Assembly: GCA_021209875.1 (NCBI GenBank)
Contig: JAGYVD010000007.1
Location: 620,001-684,000, forward strand
Direction: 5' to 3'
DNA from: Rosellinia necatrix
Lineage: Eukaryota; Ascomycota; Sordariomycetes; Xylariales; Xylariaceae
DNA: 64,000 nucleotides
A program made the translations under genes and the position numbers. The first letter of the stretch is position 1. Each line of letters opens with the position of its first letter. Below the pieces are notes generated by a model. That model was not told the DNA's origin. It ran no database searches and saw only the letters and a list, made by a program, of their open reading frames with translations. Shown here piece after piece: positions 47,100 through 58,430 of the stretch.

Positions 47100-49028
47100 A
47101 TGGCTTCCCACGATGTCCTCGATGTCCTCAATCTCCCCGCCGATGGAGCCGGTCCGCGGCCTCCGAAGAAGCAGAAAACCGCTGCCTCACGACCGAACCT
47201 CAAGGGACTAGCACGAGAGGTTCAGAGCCTCGGGGGCGACAATCCGATCGCGATCGTGCCCGAGATATCGACTTTCAAAAAGAGGAGGTTTGGTAGTAGA
47301 AAGCAGGCTGCACGGTGGGAATTGAGCTATTTCCGCAACTCGGCGCGCGATGATCAATCGTTGATGCTGCGGCATTGGAAGAAAGAGAAGGAAGAGCAAG
47401 CGAGGGCCACATCGCAACCTCAATCCGACGGACAAGCGTCACCAGAGAACGCCGTGAGGCCGGAGGAAAAGGCCGACACAATCGATGACTCCGGTTTCGC
47501 CAAGTTCAATGTGCAGGTAGACGTTCCTCAGTACAGCGAAGACCAGTACAACTCCAATCTGGTGAACGACGATTGGACCAAGGACGAGACAGATTACCTG
47601 TTTGGCCTCGCCAGGGAATTTGACTTGCGCTGGCCGCTGATATGGGATCGATACGAGTATACGGTGCATCTGCCAGAAGGGATAAAACAGGAAAGGGATG
47701 TCGATGGCACAGATCCAAGTATGGCGATGATACTTACTCCCAAAGTCCGCACTATGGAGGATCTAAAACAAAGATACTACGAAGTAGCCGCAAAGATGAT
47801 GGCGGTCCAAAAGCCGGTCCAATACATGACACAAGCCGAGTTCTCCTTGCATGAAATGATGGCTAAGTTCAATCCTACAACAGAGATACAACGCAAAAAG
47901 TTCGCTCAAGACGCCTTGTCTCGGTCCGCCGACGAAGCCCGGGAGGAGGAGCAACTACTTGTCGAGGTGCGGCGAATTGTCGCCAGGCAACAGAGGCTCA
48001 ATCAGGACCGTCAGGACTTGTATCGCCGACTGGATTTCCCACCGACTGAGCAAGATATATCTAGCTTCAAATCCAGCACCGGCCTATCAACACTCCTGCA
48101 AAATCTCGCAACTGCCGATAGATCAAAGAAGCGTAAACCCATCATGGACGCCAATGGTGCAAACACGCCAGGCTCAGCGCAGCCTTCCGCCCACCCCACT
48201 TCAACACCCGTGTCGGAAAGTCGTAGGGAGAGCATCGCAGCTTCAACAGGGGGCCACCGTGATTCTATCGGTGGAGGCGAACGGCCTGAACGACCTACCA
48301 AGAAAGGTGCCCAACAACAGCAGCAGCAGCAGCAGGAGCGTAAGAAGCTCACCGAGCAAGAGGAGAAAATATACGGTGTCTCCCACCATGATCGTCTCCC
48401 CTCAGGTCCTACCTTCCGTTATGATCGCATCAACAAGATCCTTACGACGAAGAGCAACGCCCAGCATCAGAGAATCACGAACACGCTTACAGAACTCGAT
48501 ATTCCCGGCAGACTCAACATGCCAACAAGAAGCGTTGTTGAAGCGATGGAAAAGCTACTTAACTCTATTGGAAATCTACTGGAGACTCGAAAATTAAATG
48601 ATAAGCTCGATGCGGAGATACGTCTGGAGCAAACCAAGAAGGCCGAACGGAAAAGGGCCCTCGGCATAACGACACCAAGTACGGGCACAGAGCCAACAAC
48701 AGAGGCTGAGGCCGCTGCTGCGGCAGAAACATCAGTACCGGCCACTGCACCTTCGGGTGAAGTCGAGAATACCACCAATGGAGACGGGCAAAAGCTGACG
48801 TTAGAAAATAAGTCGGCTGATGACGAAGAAGACCCGATGGCAAACCCATCCAGAGGCAGCGCCACTAACGGAGTAAGGAACGAAGCTGCCGATGACAACG
48901 AAGCCGAAGTCAAAACAGAAGATAGTGAAGACAAGGATGTGCGGCCAGAAAGCAGTGTTGGGCGCAAGAGAAGTGCCAGCGTCCTGAGCGGCATTAGTGA
49001 TAAGAGCACAAAGAGGCTGAAGAAGTGA
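47100..49028 (+). CDS. SWC4: SWR1-complex protein 4 / DMAP1 homologue
   Basis: This is an intronless gene for 642 residues starting at the ATG at 47100 (MASHDVLDVLNLPADG). The conserved family opening, PKKQKT, then the ARWELSYFRNSARDD block, leads into the SANT/DMAP region: WTKDETDYLFGLAREFDLRW, LIWDRY and the DLKQRYYEVAAKM helix. A C-terminal DMAP1-like helical region (about 430-540) includes YDRINKILTTKSNAQHQ and a basic KKAERKRALG stretch. Swc4/Eaf2 is shared by the SWR1 remodeller, which deposits H2A.Z, and by the NuA4 acetyltransferase. It acts in the nucleus and is essential in yeast. A short poly-Gln run (CAG repeat, about 48316-48335) and a Ser/Glu-rich tail ending in a basic KRLKK are present. 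Confidence 0.94.
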   Translation: MASHDVLDVLNLPADGAGPRPPKKQKTAASRPNLKGLAREVQSLGGDNPIAIVPEISTFKKRRFGSRKQAARWELSYFRNSARDDQSLMLRHWKKEKEEQARATSQPQSDGQASPENAVRPEEKADTIDDSGFAKFNVQVDVPQYSEDQYNSNLVNDDWTKDETDYLFGLAREFDLRWPLIWDRYEYTVHLPEGIKQERDVDGTDPSMAMILTPKVRTMEDLKQRYYEVAAKMMAVQKPVQYMTQAEFSLHEMMAKFNPTTEIQRKKFAQDALSRSADEAREEEQLLVEVRRIVARQQRLNQDRQDLYRRLDFPPTEQDISSFKSSTGLSTLLQNLATADRSKKRKPIMDANGANTPGSAQPSAHPTSTPVSESRRESIAASTGGHRDSIGGGERPERPTKKGAQQQQQQQQERKKLTEQEEKIYGVSHHDRLPSGPTFRYDRINKILTTKSNAQHQRITNTLTELDIPGRLNMPTRSVVEAMEKLLNSIGNLLETRKLNDKLDAEIRLEQTKKAERKRALGITTPSTGTEPTTEAEAAAAAETSVPATAPSGEVENTTNGDGQKLTLENKSADDEEDPMANPSRGSATNGVRNEAADDNEAEVKTEDSEDKDVRPESSVGRKRSASVLSGISDKSTKRLKK

Positions 49029-49980
49029 TGAGGGGAAGTATCGAGAAGACCCAATAGAGCAGCAATAATGCCGTTGGTTAGCATACATAAATGTACTCGG
49101 GGGGATACCCAGCTAAAGAAGTGCACTGTTAATTACGGCGAGACAGCCGTAACATGGGAGAGGTTAAAAGCTTTGTTGCTTGACATGCTGTACATCCACA
49201 TAATTAGCAATATATGATACCACATCAACCAATGCGTAGCGTATAATGATGAGCACCATCACGCTATCAGCGCCTGTCACGTTTATAGTGATTAGGCAAC
49301 TCCAGATGCCGGATGGGGAGGGGTTTCATTGCAGGCTATCGCAGTTGCATCCATTGCTCGCATCTTCATAGCTATTGCCATAGGCAGAGTCAGCATGAGT
49401 AATTTAATTTTTTAACACCGCAAGCTGTTTCCATGTATCTCCGTCCTACTCCCTTCCGGGTGTGACGTTTGGGTAGCTTCGTCGATGTTCCTGCCCTTCT
49501 TACCTACCTGCCACACTCTTCTAGACAACCCTGGCTTTCCTACCTCTCTTCTCCCCTCCTCTTCTTCCCTCTCCCTCTTCCCTCCTCCTCTTCCCTTCTC
49601 CTCTTCCACAATCCAGGATCCCATCACCTCTCCCCCCACAAAGACAAATGAAACCACATGGACGGGTGCAAATCCACAGCATTCCCTTCGCATAAAGTCC
49701 AGCCTATCGACAAACTTACAATCGTTTTCAACCATCCGCATTCAATCTTCTACTATCAGGGCATATTCTTCTGATATCTAAAATCATATTTTTCCAAGCC
49801 CACTCGTCGTGCGAGGCCGATCGGTCTCGTTCTCTCCGTCTCAGCTCTTAGCAGCACACAGACACAACACCCAAACCAACGATCTAGCCCTCCCATTAAG
49901 GGAGGCACACAATGTACAACCGCCAAAACAACGACAACCACCGCGGCCGTCGTGAATCTCGACGGCCCCTGGCTTTCATG
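49029..49980. other. Spacer downstream of Swc4
   Basis: It contains the 3' flank of Swc4 and a strongly pyrimidine-rich tract (about 49495-49640). A plus-strand frame of 39 codons (49912-50031) overlaps the minus-strand small ORF described next, and I regard the plus frame as less likely. Confidence 0.45.
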
Positions 49981-50121
49981 CTACCACCCCAGCCCCGGGC
50001 CGGCCTCCCCGCCCGCCCCTATACGCTTTGATGGGTTGCTATATATGCGAACCTTGCTCAAGTAGTCATCGCTAGCCGTCAGCATCGTCGAGGCGTCTTC
50101 AAATCGAGGTGTATTTTCCAT
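49981..50121 (-). CDS. Candidate small ORF, 46 residues
   Basis: The start at 50121 has a good context (CAACATGG) and stop TAG lies at 49983-49981. The peptide begins MENTPRFEDASTMLTASDDY and ends GGEAGPGLGW, with a basic LSKVRIYSNPSKRIG middle. The upstream minus strand looks like a fungal leader: CA/CT-rich with few ATGs. It holds a 14-codon upstream ORF starting at about 50190. The same frame is also open upstream of the ATG to about 50230 with protein-like composition, so a longer, spliced N-terminus is possible. The family is not recognised. Support is composition and context only. Confidence 0.4.
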   Translation of the reverse strand: MENTPRFEDASTMLTASDDYLSKVRIYSNPSKRIGAGGEAGPGLGW

Positions 50122-53100
50122 GTTGCATCGTTCGGCACACTCGGAGAATTCATACACCACTTCGGCCTGGCGACAGTTGCAGAGACCTCGCCATCGTCGT
50201 CCGAAGAGCTTGGTTGGGCTTGAAATTTAATTCTTTCCGAGTGCTAGAAGAAAGCCGTTGAGGGTTGGATGGTCGGTCCGTTGGCTGGAGATGGGAGTTG
50301 TTAATGTAGTGGTTATTATAAATCTATTTTTTGGGGGGCTTTGCAGCTTCATTGGCTTTTTTGTTGATAATACTTAAACTTAAGAGAACATATTGTGTTG
50401 CGCGGTTGTTGTCATATGTTTTTTCTTTCAAGGCAATAATCTCAAGTCTTGACATCCGACGACCATATCTTCAAGAAGTTTCATTGAAGATATCGTCCTG
50501 ATAGGATGTGTTCCTGAAGGAGGCTTCCTATATAACATGTGAATTTAAACTGCTTGACATTGCTAAGTGACTACTGGCATACTCGTTTTGTATATCATAC
50601 CCTTTGCCTTGTCAGTTTGACGCCAGCGCATCATCATAATATCATACCATATACAAGACCTCCCGAACCAATTAATTTAGGCCCCGGCAATATCTACACG
50701 TCAGTAAAGTTGTACTACCATACTATTATAGGCTGCCGCGGTAGGATGATCCCGACTTGAATTGGAGAATAGACTCCGGCTGCACAGCACCATGCGAGTT
50801 TGAGATATTAAACCCCTTGGTCCTTGGTCCTTAGTTGCCATAAATAAGCTAAGTAACAATGTAAAGTATTATTTAGCCTCCAGGAGGACGCGACAACTTA
50901 TCGTACCCGCCAGCCCGGTCATGCTTAAAAGACATCTTCCTGTCCCCCGAAAGGTATTAAAAAAAAGGCCACTTACACCTGCTTTTAATACATAGAATAA
51001 CCATGTATATCAAATATAAAAACATTCGTATTCTGATGTTGTATGTTGTATTTAGTTTTAGTTTTGTCCACGTTAGTTGAACAAACATAACGAGTGCGGG
51101 GAACAAACCACAACTGCGTGGGAAATAATGCCACGAAGCGCTTCAATGCGAACTCAAGTACCCCCGTCCTCGCCTAATCAGCGACGAGGCTCGTGTGTAT
51201 ACTAGGCCGGCTGGGCAGCAGCGTACTGCCCCAAATACCAATGTAAATGGGTACTCCCACTTGCCCGGAAATGCCAGTTGTGCAGACAATGGCCCCTTCT
51301 CTCTAGATTCCCCAGGTCTCTCCTCCCCCCAACACTGGCATTACCATCAACCAGAAGGAGCAGCAATAGCTGTGGTTCTCTTTTTACTATTCTCCATTTA
51401 ATATTTCTCCCTTAAGCATTTTGAAGATAGCTGCTGATCGCGTAGCGATAAGCACTGTTGCGCCTTCACTTGCCAGTTGGCCCACCAGATAACTTATTCA
51501 TATATGATAAGCCGACGTCATTTTTATCAAGAGGGGCAGGTGCAAGAATTTCTGTTGGAGGCTTTACTATAATCTCTTCTTGCTAAAGCCTTTTTTTGAA
51601 GGAAGGCCTCGGCCAGGTCGGTAAGCAAAGGTTTCGTGAGAATTTAGTTTTGCTTTCATTTTTCGAAGTTGAATAACCCTGCCATAACAATATCGTCATG
51701 ATATTATATGTATAGTTAACTGAAAACAAGATGAGCATATTTGGTGCAAAGCATCATGTCCCTCGAGACCTTTGCCCCCTCACTGTAAACAGGACTCTCT
51801 TTCACGGACCACGCAACATACCATGGTCTACAGTAATATGAAAAAGACAGCCGGGCCGACGATAGTTTCGAAATATGTGTATAAAAAGGTAAATTAAATA
51901 GCCACGGCTAAGAGAGAAGATTCCTCCGTGGCCTGAACAAAAAAAACCTACTCACTCTGATACGCAAGGTCCGGACGGCTGCTTCCGGCAGCCGACCTTC
52001 GCTTACTTTGAGATAGTTATTCTCTTTACGCCATATAGTTGATTTCCTTTTCATCGGCGTGGCGTTTTCATTGAGAACTGAGAGCCGAGGTGGCTCTCCA
52101 GTAAACGCCGGGTATATCAATTGGAAGGAGGATATTTGGATAAATGATATTGTGAGCCCCCCCCGCGTCGTCTGCGAGTACGTTGACTTGGTATTACGGG
52201 CCCTCAAGGGTTTATTTTGTCAGAGCCGGGATTTGTCGTATCTAATCCTTCGATGAACTCATTTCCTTTTTCAACTGGGAGCTGAGCTCAACAACCGACC
52301 TAGGCATTGAACATAACTCATAATAAATCTTAAAGAGTTCGACTAATTAGCAACGACACCCCAGCTTTCCAACGCTCAGATGCACTGGCTATACTAAGGA
52401 CTGTCTCACGTCGTGTTGGTATCTACATATGCGGCATATCTGAGAAGATCGGTATATAGTGGGCTTCAACAAGCTTTCGACCTTATGCAAACAACCATTA
52501 CCTATCAGACTGTAACATGTTATTGCTATAAGATGAGTGCCACATCAGAAAAATAGAGCTAGATATGCAGCGCGCACAAAGGCGGCCCCTCTCGTAACAA
52601 CTGGCCTTCGTGATATTTAGACGTAGTTTGAGTAGGTGAGTTAGTCGTTCGTCCATTGCTCCGTCAAATTACACGCATATTAATACAGTATCAAGATAGA
52701 TAAACAAGCAAAAATTAGTAGTTCGATTCTAAATCCATCACGCAGCAACGACTGTTGAAATACAGTATCCGGCAAGATTTACATGTTTGCATCAGTTACG
52801 TATCATCTTGGTTTCTGAACGAGACATCAAAACATTTCACATATCGGCCCGGGTAGGTTGACTTAGGGGGGGGGGGGTGTCAACTCGAAGAGTTGGAGGG
52901 TATATATCTGATCAGCTCTTCTGCAAAAAGCTATATACAAAGCAACGCGCCCAAATGCAACCCGGGGGAGAAAATGCATATGCACAGTAGGTAAAAGGGA
53001 GGAGGAGGGGGAGGGGGGAGGGGGAGGAGGAAGAATGATTCCATGACAGTGACGGTAGATTGTTGTTGTGGGTTATTAGCGCGGGATTACAAGGGGGGGC

Positions 53101-53291
53101 CTTCCACGAAGCCGAAGACCGTAGGCCCCGAGGAATTCCTAGCAAAAGAGAAAAATAAACCCGTGCCAAGCTTCCTCCCCCAACCCCCCCCCAACGAAAG
53201 AAGTGACCAAAGGGCACCAATATATACACAAGAATAGCCCGATTTTGCTCGTCTGATCAAAGTTTACAGGGTTCGCGCCGGCAAGCTTGTC
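50122..53291. other. AT-rich gene-poor stretch
   Basis: I find no intact gene in about 3.1 kb. Sequence is AT-richer than elsewhere between about 50330 and 52850. A hairpin-like CGGCTGC...GCAGCCG lies at about 51974-51992. Open frames at 51908-52256 on both strands have no recognisable motif. A G10 run (52867-52876) and a G/A-rich tract (52995-53033) precede the secreted-protein gene's 3' end. Confidence 0.5.
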
Positions 53292-53985
53292 CTAAAGGGG
53301 GTCCGTCCGTCCGTCCCGTCCCGTCCCGTCCCGTTTCTTCTTCTTTAAGACACGGAGATGATGGGGGGCCTCGACGTAGGTCTCGGTCGTCTCGTCCCAG
53401 TCGGCGATGGCGGTGAGGGTCTTGCCGCCGGCCGTCTGGGTGACGGTGAGCTTGCCATCCTCGGCCTTGGAGGAGATGGAGGAGCCCTCGAGGGCGTTGG
53501 TGCAGCTGCCAAGGGTCTTGCACTACATCACCGATCGTTGGTTAGTCCATGGGTACATACTTTCAAGTATGTGCGTCGCAGGCAGGCTGGTGTTTTGACG
53601 AATATTCCCCCCTTTTTCCTTGTTCCCATTCTATTTTTTTTTTTTTTCAAGCGGGTTCCTCGGCGATCGCACCCGAACCCGCCCTAACGCCCCTTATTCC
53701 CATCACGAATTGTCCGTCGCATCCATCGAAATAAAAATCGCCCGAGGGTGTTATGTGTGTTTGTGTGTGTTGTTAGAGATATGGAAGACTTACGCGAGCG
53801 GCGAACGAAGGGAAGGTCACGCCATCGACGGTGACCTCGTCACCGGAGACGACGTAGCTGGTGAAGCAGCGGCCGAACTTGCAACCGGTGGCGATGGACA
53901 TGATCTTCCACGAGCCGAGATCGGCGACCGAGGTAGCGGCGGCGGCGGCGGCGCCAACGGCGAAGAGAGCAGCTGAGACACGCAT
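53292..53985 (-). CDS. Small secreted four-cysteine protein
   Basis: The product has 140 residues from exons 53985-53794 and 53522-53292, intron phase 0, with a GTAAGT donor and a TAG acceptor. The N-terminus is a clear signal peptide (MRVSAALFAVGAAAAAATSV). The mature part has four cysteines: Cys35 and Cys40 (TGCKFGRCF), Cys65 and Cys71 (CKTLGSC). These could form two disulfides. Beta-rich segments follow, such as GKLTVTQTAGGKTLTAIADW. No enzyme motif is seen. Size, secretion and cysteines fit an apoplastic or effector-like protein, but saprotrophs also make many of these. The last 17 residues (KKKKRDGTGRDGRTDPL) come from a CCGT/CCCGT and CTT repeat and look like a recent extension beyond a natural end near APHHLRV. 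Codons are GC3-rich. Confidence 0.8.
53302..53347. repeat. CCGT/CCCGT tandem repeat in the 3' coding end of the secreted-protein gene
   Basis: Three CCGT units run into about four CCCGT units and then TTC repeats. On the minus strand they encode the Lys-Arg-Asp-Gly-Thr tail. Confidence 0.85.
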
Positions 53986-54156
53986 GTTGACAAGTGAGTG
54001 GTTGTTCTTTTTTTTGGTTTGGTAGGTGGAAACTTCGGGATTCGAGAATCGAAAGAACGAAAGAGTAAAATATTATATGGGGTTACCCGGTAGAATTTAA
54101 GGAGAGTAATGACGCTGCTGGGTATGGGTTAAAGGGGCTGGAGAGGAAGGCGGGCG

Positions 54157-54166
54157 TATATATATT
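54157..54166 (-). promoter_or_regulatory. Possible TATA element of the small secreted protein gene
   Basis: TATATATATT lies about 170 bp upstream of the ATG in a GC-richer setting. The distance is acceptable for a fungal gene with a leader, but the assignment is tentative. Confidence 0.3.
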
Positions 54167-54662
54167 CGAGAACGCTAACTAGAGCACATCCACCCCCGTA
54201 GACCTATTCTCGTCACGTCGTTATTAAAGCCCGGCGGCCTAATCTCCTACACTAAGCACCAAACGGTGTGTGTGTCCGCCCCGGACGAAAAAAAAACAGC
54301 ATTCTGACATTGTAGATCCATCTGGACGCAATCGGCTAGCCTGGATGAGTGTGCCGCATATTTGACATTGGACCGTCGGTGATTACTGTTCGGGCGTGCC
54401 AAGCATCTCCTTAAATTGGCCCTGTAATCCGCTGCCCTGTCGGATGTGGCGATGAGATCGGCGCTGAGTGGGAACGGGCCTGGGCTAGCTACCCTCGCTC
54501 CGCTCCTTGCAACTCGCTACCGCCGGTTTCTCGATTTTGACAGGATTCGGAGCATTAGATTCTCGTCTCGTTTTTATCGAGATAACCGACGGATAGCATA
54601 AAACAGGGCAAAGCTTGACTGTTTAGGATAGATATGCCTCCAAATGAGTTCACATGGACCAG

Positions 54663-54704
54663 AGTTAGTTAGTTAGTTAATTAGTTAGTTGGTTGGTTGG
54701 TTGA
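54663..54704. repeat. TTAG/TTGG tetranucleotide run
   Basis: About ten units occur, changing from TTAG to TTGG. A CACTA pentanucleotide run follows at 54743-54766. Confidence 0.85.
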
Positions 54705-57420
54705 CTGAACAGATAGAGAAGAGCAGCGTTGCCTGTTTAACCCTACACTACACTACACTACACTACTACACAACATATGTACTGTACTGTACAGCTACAC
54801 TAAGGAGTAAGCGATATAAATAGCCGGCTCATGTCAAGGCACGCCTCTTGGCAGACCGGGTACGTCTCCATACTCACCACATAATGTAGTCTAGCGCACA
54901 CAACGACCCCAATGCAGTTAAGATTCGACCGTCAGCCTGTCTCAGCTGAAGGGAAAGTCCGGGGGATCCTTAAATATATTATGCCAGCATCAACCACACG
55001 GCTCGAGCTGGCTCTCATCAGCGAGGTCTTGGCCCTCCCTTACATACACTACTCGGCTCTACATTGCACTAGACGGCGAGTTAGTTAGCTATCGCTTTAT
55101 CGCATACCTCGCATGTTCGCCAAACTCCCCAGCGAACTTAATCTAACTATTATTAGCAGTAGTCGGGGTTAGTATACACGGGAGAGCGGCGATTCTCCTG
55201 CCTAGTAAGTTCGCGGTTAGAGTCCGAGGAACCTCGGTGCCAAGATAAATAAGCATTAGTTACCTCCACCTTACACTACACGACCAACCTTTGGGGGGTG
55301 CTGTGGTATGTAGATGGTTGAATGGCTTAGACTCTCTCCTCCCAGCCCCAAAACCCTACCCTACACTACACCACACTACACCACACAACGGTGAGGGCGT
55401 GCGGCGGGCGCTCACTACGCAGAATTACTCTGCCTGCCTCTGCACCTACCCGAGTAGGTACCTGCATGGGCATGGCAGACTGCGGGCTGTTAGTGTACAG
55501 GATACATATGTAGTAGTGTAAGACTTCCTCCCTCCATAACTACTGTGTATGGATAAAACTCATCACCTCCTTTATGCGGCCGCATTAGCTAGAGGGGAGG
55601 GGGGGGAGGGGGGGGGGGCATCCCGCCCACGTGTGTAGCCGAAAGCCGCTACCATGCGAAAGGGAAGAACGACTGGGGTTGCCGGAAGCTCTAATTCAAC
55701 TTCTGCCTTTTCGCTTACGTGGGATATGCCATGAGCGCCTAGATCGGGAGGGAGGGACCATGTCGGCGAGCATGGTTAATTTGTGGCGAACGCAGATTGC
55801 CAGATTATGTATCAGATTGCCGATGGGAGTGTATTATTATTAATATTATATGTATGTTATGTAGGTATGTTATGTATGTAACTCCGTATGAACATACATA
55901 AATGCATTTCATCCCCAGATCAAAGTAAACTATGCAATTGCTTTGTCACGCTGGCAAGATAGTAAGGGCCGTCCCGGATTTATCCTCGTTCCCTTTCCTT
56001 CATCGTCGTAAACGCGATATGGAGTTTACGGGCTTATTGACTATTGGACAGTCAGTCATTTGACCAGGATGACCCCCAGGGATGCGTCCCCCCATATGCA
56101 TGCACCCGTTGAAGCATGGCGCGTCCAACCCGAACATGCGCGTTCAACCCAAATCCCGTTGATAACGGGGGCCTGCCCCATAGCCCACCGTGATATAACC
56201 TTTTGGGCGCGATGAATGCAGGCTCGGAATCGAGCTGCATACGCAGCTAGAATAACTACTTACTAAATGTACTTATACACCAAGTGATACAAAGAAACCG
56301 ATGGTATACTTCGTAGGGTCTGGCTAACAAGCGTCTTCTACTACGGGTAGCGAGGGGTGATCCCTGTAAGTACGAGCGGCTTTCACCGAGCGTGTCTGCT
56401 ACGTAGCGTACGTCCCCTGGGCTGGTTTTGTTTTTGTTTACCGCCTGTTGTTGCTGGTGCGAGCTGTTCTAGAACAACAGCAGGTCGGGGTTCTGGTTCC
56501 GCCCCCGAGGTTCGTCGTTGTAGCAATTGACGCCGGATTCGTCCAATGCATGCATGTCCTTTGGTGCTTTGGTTGGACGGACTGCCATCTAATTTACATA
56601 GAATGGATAAAACCTGCAACAACACCCAAGGGGCCCTCCGCACGTCTCGCGTCGCTTGTATGTAAGGTAAGGTAGTAGCGAGGCTACATCGCAATCACGC
56701 CCTGGGGGCTGCCGCGATTGAGCATCGGTTCCTGACCCTTTGCGATAATCTCCCTGGAGAAAGAAAGGGGGATGCATAAATATTGCAACCTGATCTATCT
56801 ACGCGATATAAATCGGACGCAATTGAACAAAAATACTACAGTAAAAACAGACCGAGATATTATAACTACCTACTCTGGTGCTAGATAGCGTCGTAATAGT
56901 GAAAAGCGAATAAAGCCGCCCCTCCCCTTCAAGTCAGGGTTGGGGCCGGCTATTAATACCTCTCTCCGTCTGGCGATATCGAGAAAACCAGCGACGGGAG
57001 TAAAGCCAAGGTCACGATAACTACCGACGAATGCACATCTCTTCACGTGCGAGTTTACGTTTACGCCCCGGGGGTTGGTCGGCCGCATACATATATTCGC
57101 AATGGTAAACATATCACCTGATGGGCGCAGAGTTTGAACGGCTGAGTAACGCGTGAGGAAATTTGACGCCAAACCAGCGAGCGACCATCAGAAATCAGAA
57201 CGGCACGTTAATCCAAGGTGGGGTGGCCACCCATCCACACATCCGCGGTGAGCCCCCCTCCCCCCCCTTTACCCAATCGCCTCCCTTGGAACGAGAGGGG
57301 GGGGGGCTTTGATACGATGTAGCAGTAGTAGGAGAGATGCAATGTATATTTCCCAAAAAGAAAAGCGCGAATCGCGTAGCAAGAGGTAAAAGTAGATAAG
57401 GCCACCGGTCGACAACAAAT

Positions 57421-57454
57421 GCATTCATTCATTCATTCATTCATTCATTCATTC
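57421..57454. repeat. (ATTC)8 microsatellite
   Basis: About eight perfect ATTC units occur. A (CTCA)n run lies at 57765-57788. Confidence 0.92.
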
Positions 57455-58430
57455 GGTCGACGAGCGGACGCAGCGTCATCACGTAAATAACAACACGTAG
57501 TTAAAAAAAAAAAAAAACCAAATCCGACCTCCACATTTTGATTATCCTCTCACGTATGCATCAATGAATGATTGACTAGAAATAGTAGTATAGCGTAAGG
57601 GGGGGAGGCGGGGGGGGGGAGGATAGTGTATAGCCAACCCTGTTATCCATAAACGCGCTTGTATTCGTATTCTCTCGATACCTTGACGTAACTAGTGTTT
57701 AATGTCTAGCCTATACCAACATTGATGCAGCTTCGTTCAGCCTCATTCACCAGGACACCCACTAACTCACTCACTCACTCACTCACTCTCCAACCCGAGA
57801 ATCCAAGCGAGCGAGCCGCACGCATCTCAAAACGGGGTATGTAATCGCCGGTGCCAAAAAAAGGGTTTTGGGGGGGGAAGGGGGGGAAGGGGTAAGGGAC
57901 CTCAGTCTATTTTCGCCTGTTGCTCATCTCGTCCGTCCGTCCGTCTGTCTCGGGTCGTCCCATCACGACCTTTCCTCGTCGTCTTCTCTAGTAGGTACGT
58001 ATAATCTGGCACAGACGAGTCTCGTGCATTTCCTCCACCCATTTCCACGCCATGTCTGTCATTTCTATCCTCTTCACCCAACCTCGCGGGGAAGTCGTCG
58101 GGGGGGTATAATCTAAGTGACATCGAATGCGGAAAAAAATGTTTGGGGTTGGTGAATATAGGTCGGGGGCAGGTGCTGTATAACAGAAGGGGAACAAACG
58201 GAAAAAAAAGAAAAAAAAAAGAATCAAAATCAAACAGAGGAGAACGAACGCCTATAGGATCTTAAACCTCCCGACCGATGTATGTATGCCGTGTGGATAT
58301 TTATACGATAATATTTGTGTCGTGGCCTCGTCGCAACGCCCTCCCAAAGCAGAGCCAGGCTAGCCTGAACAGTCGAAGGGGAAGGGATGTCTTTTCGAAA
58401 AAAAAAGAATATTTCATTTATTTTTTCATT

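Larger units (their letters stand above)
53986..58430. other. Gene-poor stretch of 4.4 kb
   Basis: I find no supported gene. It contains TAGT/TTGG tetranucleotides, CACTA pentanucleotides, an ATTC run, a CTCA run, several G-rich homopolymers (55597-55620, 57600-57625 and 57870-57890) and GGTAGGTA-like motifs. The left end holds the secreted-protein promoter and the right end the kinesin 3' flank. Confidence 0.5.

Noticed and set aside
49912..50031. 39-codon plus-strand ORF beginning MYNRQNNDNHRG
   Set aside because: It overlaps the more protein-like minus-strand frame and is Arg/Pro-biased by GC content. I kept the minus-strand candidate instead.
51974..51992. CGGCTGC/GCAGCCG hairpin considered as a terminator or ncRNA element
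   Set aside because: It is a single short stem without a T-tract or conserved context. Factor-independent terminators of this sort are not expected in a fungal nuclear genome.
52680..52740. TTCGATT-containing segment considered as a tRNA T-arm
   Set aside because: The flanking 5-bp stems do not pair and no anticodon or acceptor stem can be built.
50330..52850. RIP-degraded transposon in the AT-rich stretch
   Set aside because: The stretch is AT-richer, but I could not recognise any reverse transcriptase, transposase, LTR or terminal inverted repeat. A RIP-index calculation and repeat-library search would decide.
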